Assembly: GCA_945861865.1 (NCBI GenBank)
Contig: CAMAWN010000002.1
Span: forward strand, 1-64,000
DNA: 64,000 nt
From: Candidatus Kuenenia stuttgartensis
GTDB taxonomy: Bacteria > Planctomycetota > Planctomycetia > Planctomycetales > Planctomycetaceae
Direction of reading: 5' to 3'
This document shows, one piece after another, positions 20,001 through 32,000 of the stretch (the stretch's first letter is position 1; each line of letters opens with the position of its first letter). Under the pieces are notes generated by a model. That model saw only the letters and a program-made list of their open reading frames with translations, was not told where the DNA came from and did not search any database. Position numbers and translations under genes: made by a program.

Positions 20001-23000
20001 GCCGGTGAGCGTGAAGGGCTGCATCAATCCCACCATCTGGCTGGGAGCGGCCAGCAGTGTCGGGGCCACGTTGACGATGTTCAAATGGCGAACCAGGCGG
20101 CCGACACCCACGTCGTTGTCGGCCACGCTCAGATCAATGTCATACAAACCGTCCTGCGAAGGCGTGAACTGGAAAGATTCCTGAGTGCTACTACCGACGA
20201 TCGCCCCTTCGCGGCTGATGACCCACGAGTAACTAAACGTATCAGCGCCCGGATCAATCGGCGGATCGCTGAGCGTGATGGTCGTCCCTTCGTTGATCGA
20301 ACCGGAGACGCCATTCGCGTCAAACGTCACTCCGTTGATCACCGGCAACGGCGGTGTGTTGTAGATGGTCAGCGTCGTCGCGTTCGAGGTTGTGACTCCG
20401 GTGTCGTCATCGGAGACTCGGACCCGCACCTCGTTCGCAACGCCATCGGCCGTGCCATTGTTGATGCCCAGCGAACCGAGTTGGGTCCAGGTCAACATCA
20501 AGCTCAATCCATTGACCGCGCCCGCCGTCTCGTCCCCAAAAACGCCGTCTCCGTTCACGTCCCAAGTGACGCCGAGCGGATCACGCGCCCCTGCCGGATC
20601 GGTGGCTGCCGCAGTCAGAGTGAGCGAATCCCCTTCCGAGATGAAGTACGCACCGCCTGCGGAAACGGATCGGGGAGCGACGTTGTTGGCAGTGATCTGC
20701 ACGGTGTCCGTCGTGATACCACCATCCGTGTCTCGCACCGTCAGACTGACGTTGTAAGTGCCGTTGTCCAGCGCCAAGAACGAAAAGCTGGATGCCGAAC
20801 CCGCCGGGATGACCAACCCGTTCGAGGTCACCACTTCCCACTGATACGTCAGCTTCGGAAGGTCAGCCGTCGCATCGGTCGTGGTCGGCGACGACAGAGT
20901 CACCGTCGTACCCTCGTCAATCATCTGATCGTTGCCGACATTCACCCCAATCGGTACCACATTGGTGACCGTGATCGTCTCGGAATCCGTTGTGAAGGCA
21001 CCGTCCTTGTCAGTCACTCGCAATTGGACGCGGTACGTCCCGTCATCATCCGGCGTGAAATTCAACGAAGTGGTCGTCGCCGATACGAACAACGCATCCG
21101 GGTGCCCAGCGCGTTGCTTCGTGACCGTCCAGGAATAGGTCGGCGCATCGTTCACTCCAGCATCCGCCACCGTGCTGGTCAGGGCGATCGCGAGTCCTTC
21201 AGGACTGGAGACGGGCGGTGCTCCGTTGATACTGACCGTCGGCGCGACGTTGGTGGCGATGATCTGCACGGTGTCTGTCACCGTTGCACCATCCTTGTCG
21301 GTCACTCGCAGTTGGACGACGTATGTGCCGTCGTCATTCGGCGTGAAATTCAGCGGTGTAGTCGTCTCCGATGTGAACACGACGTCTGGTTGCCCAACAC
21401 GTTGCTTGGTGACCGTCCAGTCATAGGTCAGCGCATCGTTCAGTCCGGCATCCGCAGAAATCGTCGTCAGATCGAAGCTGACGGCGGTTCCTTCCGCGAC
21501 CGTTTGATCCGCTCCGAGATTCACCGTCGGGGCTACGTTGTTGACCACCAATTTCAAAGTGTCAGAGTAAACGCGATTCCCTTCGTCGGGATCGGTCACG
21601 GTCAACGTCACCGTGTAGGTGTCGTTATCGGCCGGTGTGTAATTGAGGCTGCTCGAAGTCTGACCCGCGAGCGTTTGCCCATTCACCTGCCAGGCGAATG
21701 TCAGAGCGCCGCCGCCGGGATGCGGATCGCTGATCGCGGAAGTCAAAGTCACCATCTGGCCTTCCGCCGCTTGGCGATCTAGTCCCAGATCAACCACATG
21801 CCGTTCCGCGATGAAGGTCATCGGAGAACCATCCGCATTCAGTCGCGCCAACGCAAAGTCGCTACCGCCGCTGGAACTCGTGAAACCGCTGAGCACAATT
21901 TGGCCGTTGCTCTGCAACACCACATCGGTCGCGGCGTCATCCGCTGAGCTGTATGCGACCGACTGTTTGCCGTCGCCGTCAAATGTGGTGTCCAGGCTGC
22001 CGTTGGTGTTGTAGCGTGCCACGGCAAAATCGAAGTTCGTGCCGGTCCAGAATCTGCCGGCGACGATCAGCTTGCCATCGCTCTGCAACACGCCACTGGT
22101 GGCGAAATCATCCGCCGAGCCAAACGCCGTCGTCAGTTTGCCGTCCCCATCGAACGACGTATCGAGGACACCGGCCGAGCTATACCGGGCGATGGCGAAG
22201 TCGTAGTTCGTCCCGTTCCAACTCGATCCAACGACAACGATCTTTCCATCGCTCTGAATGAGGATTTTTTCCGCGATATCTCGTGAACTGCCAAACGCAG
22301 TCGTGAGTTTGCCGTCGCCATCGAAGGTATTATCGAGCGTGCCCGTCGCACTGAATCGCGCCACGGCGAAGTCATCCGTGCCATTCAATTCACTGAACCC
22401 GGCAACGACGATCTTGCCATCGCTCTGAATCGCCACGCTCGTGACATGATCGTTCGTCGTGCTAAATGCGCTGATGAGTTTGCCGTCGCCGGCGAACGAC
22501 GTGTCCAGACTGCCATTCGAGTTGTATCTCGCCAGCGCGAAGTCGTAGTTGCTGCCGTTCCATGTGCTACCCCCGAGAACTAGCCTTCCGTCGCTTTGAA
22601 GCTCAACGCTGGATGCGAAATCATCGAAGGAGATCACCACCTCGCTCCGTTGGAAGACCTGGATTGCTCCCTCGATACTACCGGTGGCATATACGAATTT
22701 TCCATCCGGGCTCAGGACCACGCTCTGAGCTCCCTGCAAACCGTCCACACCAGCGACTCCGTCCTTCAGTGCTGTCCGATATGTCAGCTCGCCTGTAGAC
22801 AGATTCCGATCAAAGGCGACCAGCGCATGATCGACTCGGCCGACCGCATAGACAGAATGCCCATCAGGGCTGACGACCACGTCGTAGGCATCATCCAAAC
22901 CATCGACACCGTTTTCGTTATCCTTGAACACGGCCTGGAAAGTAAGTTGACCAGTTGTTGTGTCGCGAGAGAACACGGACAGCGCGTTGTCAGCACGACC

Positions 23001-26000
23001 CGTGGCATACACGAAACGCCCATCGGGACTGACCGTGATTCCGCTGGCATCATCCAGACCATCGACTCCACCAATGCCGTCCCTCAGTGCCGTTTGATAC
23101 GTCAACGCGCCCGTCGTGGTGTCTCGAGCGAACACGGCGATCGCGTTTTCATCGAAGCTGGCGATATACAGGAAACGTCCATCCGGACTCTCAGTGATTC
23201 TGTAGGCACCATCCATGCCGTCCACGCCGCCAACGCCGTCCTTCAGCACTGCTTGGAACGTCAGCGCGCCAGACGACGTGTTGCGGCTAAAGACCGCCAC
23301 CGCATCGTCGCTATAGCCTGTGGCGTAGACCGAGCGCCCGTCGCCGCTCACCAAGACTTGAAAAGCGGCCAGCAAGCCGTCCACCCCGCCAATGCCGTCC
23401 TTGAAGACGGTTTGGAACGTCAGCGCGCCAGACGACGTGTTGCGTGAAAACACCGCGACCGAGTTATCGGAGATCCCGGTCACATACACAGAAGTTCCAT
23501 CCGGGCTCACCGCCACGCCTGCGGCTCCCGATAATCCATCGACCCCGCCCAATCCATCCTTGAACACCGTTTGAAACGTCAACGCGCCGGTTGATGGGTT
23601 ACGAGTAAAGACAGCCAAGCCGTTATCGTTGAGTCCAGTCGCATAAACGGAAGCCCCATCCGCACTGACCGCGACGTCATAGGCTCCCGCCAAGCCATCG
23701 ATCAGATCCACGCCATCCGTTAACGACGAGACGGGAGAGAGGGTGAAGTATCCCAAGAATGTTGTCCCTGGGCCGTCACCTGCCACGATTCCCCCGGAAC
23801 CAAAGGACGCATCGAGTTGTCCGTTGGTGCCGTAGCGAGCCAGCGCGAAGTCGTAGTTCGAGCCGTTCCACATCCGTCCCGCAACGGCAATCTTGCCGTC
23901 GCTCTGTACCACGACCCCGCCCAACTTGGTGAACGGGCTGGTTGAGACCGCCGGCAAGACATGCAATTCGGTGCTATACGAATCGGTCTGAGCCACGAAG
24001 AAGAGGCGGTTTTCCACCACGACCAACGACGACGGAAAGCCGCTGCCAGGATTCGCGGTGTCTTGAGCCAGCACCGTGCCGGCAGCCGTGCCGTCGCTCT
24101 TCCACAATTCCAAGCCGTTCGTGCCATCGTTCGCCCGGAAGAACAAAGTGCCGTTCACGTTCGTCAGCAGTCCCAGCGACGAACTCAGTGATCCCGCGCG
24201 GATGTCCTTGACGGGCACCGTACCGGCGGCCGTGCCGTCGCTCTTCCACAATTCGAACCCGGTCGTGGCATTCGCCGCCTGGAAGAACAGAGTGTCGTTC
24301 ACGCCGGTCAAGCTGCTCAGCGACGAACTCAACGATCCCGCGAGAATGTCTTTGACGAGCACCGTGCCGAGATCCGTCCCATCGCTCTTCCACAACTCGC
24401 GGCCATTCACGCCGTCATCCGCCGTAAAGAACAACCGGCCGTTGAGATTCGTCAGGCCGCCCGGATAGGACGCCGAACTCCCCGACCGGATGTCCTTGAC
24501 CCGATAGGTTAAGTAGGAATTGCCCTCGCTCCGCCACAACTCAGAACCGTTCATGCCGTCGTTGGCTCGGAAAAACAGCGTGCCGTTCACGTTCGTCAGA
24601 TAAAAGAGATCCGAGTTAGCCGACCCCGACCGGATGTCTCGGACGAGGACCGTGCCACCAGACGTGCCGTCACTCTTCCACAGTTCTTCGCCAGACGATC
24701 CATCATTCGCGCGGAAGAACAGCGTGCCATTGACGTTCGTCAGCAGGCTGGGGTTCGAGCTGGTGAAGATTGTGCTGCGGATGTTCTTGACGAGGACTGT
24801 GCCGCCCGTCGTGCCGTCGCTCTTCCACAGTTCATCGCCGTTGACCCCATCATTGGCGTGGAAGAACAACTTGCCGTTCACATTCGTCAAATCGGTGGGA
24901 ACCGAACTATTGGCCCCCGGCTGGATATCCTTGACCAGGACGGTTCCGGCCGCCGTGCCGTCGCTCTTCCACAGTTCATCGCCATTCGCGTCATCAAAGG
25001 CTCGGAAGAAGAGCGTCCCATTCACGTTCGTCAGGTTGAAGGGATTCGAGCTGGCGGAGCCTGCGCGGATGTCCTTGACCAGGACCGTGCCGTCCGGAGT
25101 GCCGTCGGTCTTCCACAACTCAAGACCATTCACCCCATCCGTCGCGGTGAAAAACAGAGTGCCATTGATGTTGGCCCCTGGATTCGGGCTCGCGCTGTAC
25201 GAGCCGCTTTGAATGTCTTTGACCAGCACGGTTCCGTTGGTCGTGCCGTCGCTCTTCCACAACTCGGCACCACTGGTGGCATCATTCGCTCGGAACAGCA
25301 GCGTGCCGTTGGCGTTGGTCAATAAGGTCGCGCTCGAACTGCCATACCCCGCGCGAACGTCCTTGACGAGCACCGTCCCGGCCGACGTGCCATTGCTCTT
25401 CCAGAGTTCTGTGCCGTTCACCCCATCCGAGGCCGTGAAGAACAACGTCCCATTGACGTTCGTCAGATACTTCGGATTGGAACTATACGGCCCGTAGTAG
25501 AACCCCGGATTGACGTCCTTGACGAGGACCGTCCCCGTTGTCGAACCATCGCTTTTCCATAACTCGCGGCCGTTCGATCCGTTGTCGGCCGAGAAGAATA
25601 ACGTGCCGCCGACGTCGGCCAGATTGATGGGTGACGAGCCAGAGACGCCAGAAAGGATGTCCTTGACCAGGACCGTTCCGGCGGACGTGCCGTTGCTCTT
25701 CCACAACTCAATGCCGTTCGTGCCGTCGTTCGCCGTAAAGAACAGGGTCCCGTTGCTGTTCGTCAGCGCGCTGGGCGACGAACTTTGACCACTGCGAATA
25801 TCTTTGACGAGCAGCGTGCCGGCGTCCGTGCCATTGCTCTTCCATAATTCGATACCATTAACCCCGTCGTCGGCGGAGAAGAACAGCGTGCCGCTGACGT
25901 TGGTGAGATTACTCAAATTCGAACTGGAGACTCCCGAACGAACATCTTTGACGAGCACCGTTCCGCCGTCCGTTCCGTCGCTCTTCCACAGCTCGTAACC

Positions 26001-29000
26001 GTGCGTCGCATCGTTCGCGCGGAAGAACAACGTGCCGTTGACGTTGGTCAGGTTGATCGGATTCGAGCCAAACGGATAACTGCCATAGTAGGAGGACGAC
26101 GCACCCGGCCGAATGTCCTTGACGAGAACAGTGCCGTTGAGCGTGCCGTCACTCTTCCACAATTCGATGCCGCTGGCCCCATCGTCGGCCGAGAAGAATA
26201 GCGTACCGCCCACGGCGGTCAGACTGTTCGTATATGTGCTGCCCGATCCAGCGCGGATGTCCTTGACGAGCACCGTACCGCCGAGTGTGCCGTCGCTCTT
26301 CCACAATTCGCGGCCGTTCACGCCGTCATTCGCCATAAAGAACAGAGTGCCATTGAAGTTCGCCAGGTTGCTCGGAGACGAACTGTCCGATCCCACGGCG
26401 ATGTCCTTCACGAGCTTTGTTCCGACCAGCGTGCCATCGGTCATCCACAATTCATTGCCTGTGGTCGTGGTCGTGGTGACAAAGAACGTGATGGCTCCCA
26501 CCTGCGTGTACGACGTGGGCGTCGAGCCAGATGTGTTCGGGACGACGTTGATGTCTCGAATGGGATGCAGCTCGGAATTCGCGGCCACGAACGTGGTAGT
26601 GAGCTGCCCTTGCGTGCCAAACGCCAGATCGGGCACGGTCTCGGAGTCGTATCGAGCCAGCGTGAAGGCGTGCGCTCCGCCAATGTTCGTCGCGCCTGCC
26701 ACCAAGATTTTCCCATCGGATTGCACGGCGACTCCGTGAGCCGCTTCGTCCGCCGACCCGAAATCGGTCGTTCTCCGAAGATGCACGGCCGTCGCCGAAA
26801 GGGCGGACGACAACGCGGCCACCTGATGCTCGGTCGCGAAGTCGTAGTCTCCGTGCGCGTCGCTGATCGTGGTGGGTTCGTTCGCATCGCGCAAGCCGTC
26901 GCCGTCCAAATCGTCAAACAGGTAGCGCCCCTCAATCCCTGGTTCGATGCCATCGACGAGCTTGTCTCCGTCGAGATCGACGACAAGTCGTCCGGTAACG
27001 AGTTCGACTCCCACTGCGAGTGAAAACGTCTGCGTGGCCGTGCGTCCGAACGGCGGAGCGAACGGACTGAAATCATCATGCGCGGTCACGGAGATTCGCG
27101 CCGTGCCCGCGAAGCCGCCGACAGGTGTGACCGTCAAGTTCTGGCCTTCGATCTGAGTCCGCAAACCAGGTTGGGTGACGACAAACGGAGTCTCCGGCGT
27201 GTGCTGTGCCGCGGGACGTTGATCGTCACCGGCGTCCACATCGCGATCCGCCTGCCCGCCGAAGTTGTCGTTCGTAGCACCATCACCCAATCGGCCGTCG
27301 TAGTGATTCGGCGAAAGATCAATCACGCTCGAACCGCTGTCGTTGTCGAACGTGTAATACGCCCGCAAGCCCGGCTCGTTGCCCGTCAACTCGCGCTGCC
27401 AATTCGCTTGAATCTCCGCTGCTGATCGAACGCGATTCCAGAATCGCAACTCATCCAACTGGCCCTGCAACGCATAACTCTCGGCGAAGTCCCCCAGTGC
27501 ATAGTCATCCTGGAACTGTCCGAGCGCGAGTCCGGCCACGGAAAGAGCCGACACGGTTCGGTAGGTCGAGGACGCGAATGAGCCATCGACATAAAGCTGA
27601 ATGAGGCCGGCGGAATTCCTGACAACTGCCAGATGATGCCACACGTTGTCGGTCAGCGACTTTTGCGCGGCAAGATCGAAACTACCACCACCCGCGTCGT
27701 CGATCGAGAGAACGTTTCCGGAATATCCCACATTGATGACGAACTCACGATTCCCCTCTCCGTTGACCATCGACATGACCGTTTGAGATTGCCCTGTCAC
27801 GGCGGTCTTCAGCCAGAACTCGATGGTCTGATCAGCGGCCAAATTGGCCACGGCTGGCGGCAGAACCACGACTTGATCGTTGAAGTTCAGCGCCTGCGTC
27901 GAAGCATTAACCACTTCGTGATCGCTGGTCGCGGTCATCGTCGAGGTAAACGTCGAGATCGATAAGACCGGAAGATTCTCGCTGGCCAACGTCGCAGACA
28001 ATCCTGGTGTGAACGTGATCGGCACGGGGTTGGTCGTGAGGTCCGACAAGCCTGCGGCCGTCAGTTCGTCGATGGGCCAATAGGCGACCAGATTAGCTTC
28101 TGCTCCGGTCAGGCGATGCGAACGACTGTCCGCGATTTGCTGCGGAGTTCGGGCACTGCTCCAGACTCGAAGTTCATCGAGCGCTCCGGTCGCAAACCGA
28201 TCGCTCGACGCAGGCATAGAGGCATAACCCACGGTCAACTCCCCTCCGGACGTACTAACGATGTCACCGTTGAAGACCGTCGAATACACCGTCTCTCCAT
28301 CCACCACAAACTGGATCAGATTCGTGGATTGGCTGTAGCTCACCGCGAGATGATGCCATTCTCCCAGCGTGGGGACATATCCACTGGAAACGAAAACCTT
28401 GTTACCGGATGTCGCCTGATTGACGAACTCAAATCCTGTGATTCGGCTGACCTGAACGGCCCAGCCCAAGCTGCTGAGGACAGGCGTCTTTTGAAAGATT
28501 GGAAAGACGTCCGAATTCCAAGCATCGATCCGGGTCCATGCCTCCAAGGTCAGTGTGTCAGCCGCCGCGAGCGAATCAAACTTCGCGGCATCCGCAACTC
28601 TGGTGATGTCTCTATTGAGCTCCAGCCACGAGAGATGTCCCGATGGAGCGGTCGGCCGATCCGTGAGATTCACCACCAACGCCTGACCGGCTGCGGTCGT
28701 TTGGGAAGGAAGCTGATTGCCAAACTGAGGCCGACCGGGACTGTTATCAAACGCCACGGCCGTGGTCGGATTGTTGACGAAACGTCCGATGCCATTCGCA
28801 TCGCGGCTGAGGAAGACTTCATGCGCGGCGTTGTTCAATGGATTGCCCGTCAGATCAACGTCCACCAGGTTGGGGAACGGAGCAGCATCCGTTCGGACCA
28901 GTCGCACCGCATCGGCCGCGACCGTTCCATCCATCTGACCGGTCGGGACCGACAGCGTGACGGTCACGCTGCCGTTGGCCGTTGTGCTGACGGTGCTCAG

Positions 29001-32000
29001 GCTTTGCCAGTTCCGGCCGCCGAACGTCGAGCCAACCGGCTCAAACCGTTGATCCACGCTGGCGAAGGTCGTCGTCGCTGGGGCGGTGGAAATCTGGAAC
29101 ATCGCCGACGCAGTGCGCGAATCATGCGCAGGCCAAGTGACTTGGACATCGAAAGTGCCAGAGGGCAAATCCGTGAACGTCCAAGTCACTTTGTCCCCAG
29201 TGGGTGCGTTCGGATCATCAGGCGAGTGCATTCGGTAATCGTGGTCAAACGCGGAATTATTCTGGTCTCCCACCCAGCCGTCACCCGTCACCGAATAACC
29301 TGGATCGCCGTTGTCGATCAGGCGCACGTTGGTCAGCACCTGCATGTCGCCGACATGGTTGTTGTCGAAGTTCAAATGTTCGAGCTGATTCATCCCGGCG
29401 ACCGGAGCAATGTCGCCGACGTGATTGTTCGCCAGACTGAGCACTTCCAATTGGCTCAACGGACGCAGCGGCGAAATGGACTCCACTCCGATGCCGGCAT
29501 TCAGCCGAACAGCCGCGAAGTCACCGTTGTTACTGGACCCAGCGAGGATGAACTTCCCATCGGGTTGAATCACCAACTGGTGGGTTGGATCTTCCGAGTA
29601 GTTATTGAGGGCGATGACCAGCTTTCCGTCGCTGTCAAAACTTTGGTCAAGCGTTCCATCGAGGTTTAACCGCACCACCGCGAAATCATCGCTGCCATTG
29701 CTGCTACTGTTGGTGGAACCGGCCAACACCAACTTGCCATCAGACTGAATCGCGACGCTGTAGATCGTGTCGTAACTGCTGTCGATCGAAAGGACGACCT
29801 TTCCATCTCCGTCAAAACTGGTGTCGAGGTTTCCGTCTTGATTCAGCCGTACAACCGCAAAATCACTGTTTGATTCGCCAGCTATAACCAATGTGCCGTC
29901 GGATTGGACCGCGATGGAATGAGCAATGTCGTAGCCCGGGCTCATCGGTATGACGAGGATTCCGTCACTGTCAAATGTGGCATCGAGAGTACCGTTCGCA
30001 TCCAGCCGAACAATCACGAAGTCATTATTCGATTCGCCCGCCACAACCAGTGCTCCGTCGGGCTGTTGCACGAGACTGTAGGCTCGATCGGAACTAAAGG
30101 CATCGACTGAGATGACTTTCGTCCCACTATTGCCAAAGCTGTTATCGGGCGCTCCATTCGCGGTGAGTCGAACCACTGCAATGTCGTCGTTCACGCCATT
30201 GGACGTGAATCCAGCCAAGACCAACTTGCCGTCCAGCTGTACGACGAGACTTTGAACAGACTCATAATTACTTTCGTCGTTGACAGAGACGCGGAGCTTT
30301 CCATCACCGTCAAAACTGGGATCGAGACTTCCATCCGGCTTCAGACGAATAATCGCAAAATCTCTTGTGCTGTGGCCATTCGCTGGCGTGTAGGACGAAC
30401 CAGCGATCACTAGTTTGCCGTCTGGTTGCACCACAACAGTTTGAGCGATGTCATACGTTCCTCCTCCAACGTTGACGACGACTTTTCCGCCGCTACCAAA
30501 ACTGGTGTCTAAGCTCCCATCTTCGTTCAATCGAACAGCCGCGAAGTCGTCGCGGTTCGTCGCCACGTTGTAGCTACTTCCCACTAGCACCAGTTTGCCA
30601 TCCGGTTGCAGGGCGATTCCGTTCAGTGAGAATCCACCAGCGATCGAAGCAAACAGCTTACCGTCGCCGTCGAACGTGGTGTCGAACAACTCGAAGGGGC
30701 GTTGATCGAGGCTCAGGAACCGCAGGTCGGTCAGTTCCGCCAAGGACGTGACGTCGAACACGGCGTTGTGATCGCCGCTGAGCGCTTCGAGGTGATGCAG
30801 CAACAACAGAGGAGCCAGATTGCTGACGCTGTTGTTGTCGAAGCTCAGCGTCCGGAGTTCGGCTGCGCCCGAATCCGCGCCGACATTGTCTCCCGACAGC
30901 TTGCGGCTCTTCTGAATCGGCGACAGGTCGACGATGTGATTGTTGTTGAGATTCAACTCGTGCAGATTGATCGCGTCTTCCAACCCGGACAGGCTGACTA
31001 CGCCGCGATTGCTGAGATCCAGCCGAGTCAGTTCGCTGAGTTCACTGGTGTAAATGGGCCGCGCGATCAGCAGACTGCCATCGAACTGTCTGGTGAAAGT
31101 CCGGCCGAGCTTTTGGGCAACGACGAATCGCACGCCGACGTCCGCCAGCGTGACGACGGGATCGAGGATGGACTTGATGGACGGCCCTTGCTCACCGGTC
31201 GGCGGCGTGAGCCGCGTGGCAGCTTCGCCTTGAGCCGTGCTTTGATCGCGAATCTCGGATGGATCGGCCCGGAACGTGTCTTGCCCCGCCTCACCGAACA
31301 GCCGGTCCAGATCGCCGTTGCCCTGCAAGAAGTCGTTGCCGTCGCCGCCGTGCAATTGATCGTGATCGGGGTCTTCGTAGATTGGCCGTGTTTGTCCGGC
31401 AAACGGAGCCGCGAAGCTGATGGCGAACGGCAGTGCCTGCGTCACCGACAGGGCGTTCCCATTTCGGACGATGAAGAATTGCTGAGTACCATCCACGATC
31501 TTCCATTGCGTCCCGCCGCTCAGCACAGTCGCTGTCGCATTGACGGTGAGCTCGAATCCACTTGCCTGGAATACGCTGCGAACCTGAACGGAAACCGTGG
31601 CCGCATCGAGATCTGATTGAATCGCGGTATCCAACGAGAACAGCTCGGTCGAGCCATGCACTCGGACGAAGTATGTGCCTGCATCGAAGTGCCGCAGATC
31701 GACGATGGAATGGGACTGCGCCCGCAACCCGCCGTGCTCGTCATAGATATCTACGAGGACTCCGGCCCCCGACGGCGTCACGGTCAAGGCTGTGTTGCCA
31801 GCTCCAGCCGTGGGAACGCCCAGGAACGTGGAGGCACCGGCTCGCGAGGCTTGTACGTTGAGGCTCACGGTCGAGTTGCTCGACGGCAGAGACAAACGCA
31901 GCGTCAATCGCGTGTGCCCTTGATTCAATGCCTCGCGCACCGCCGCCGACAATGGAATCGACACCACGCCCGATCGTGCCGAGAGCGTGGCCGTCGCAGT

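Noticed and set aside
19866-21782. 638-aa plus-strand ORF antisense to the PKD array
   Set aside because: Antisense shadow of the PKD coding region with Arg-rich composition and no recognisable motif.
23930-26480. Regularly spaced repeats resembling a CRISPR array
   Set aside because: The period (~145 bp) and in-frame ELWxxDGT translation show protein-coding repeats. There is no palindromic direct-repeat/unique-spacer structure and no cas genes.
28116-29669. 517-aa plus-strand ORF antisense to the giant gene
   Set aside because: Arg/His/Gln-rich shadow ORF of a well-supported minus-strand LamG/golvesin/LRR coding region.
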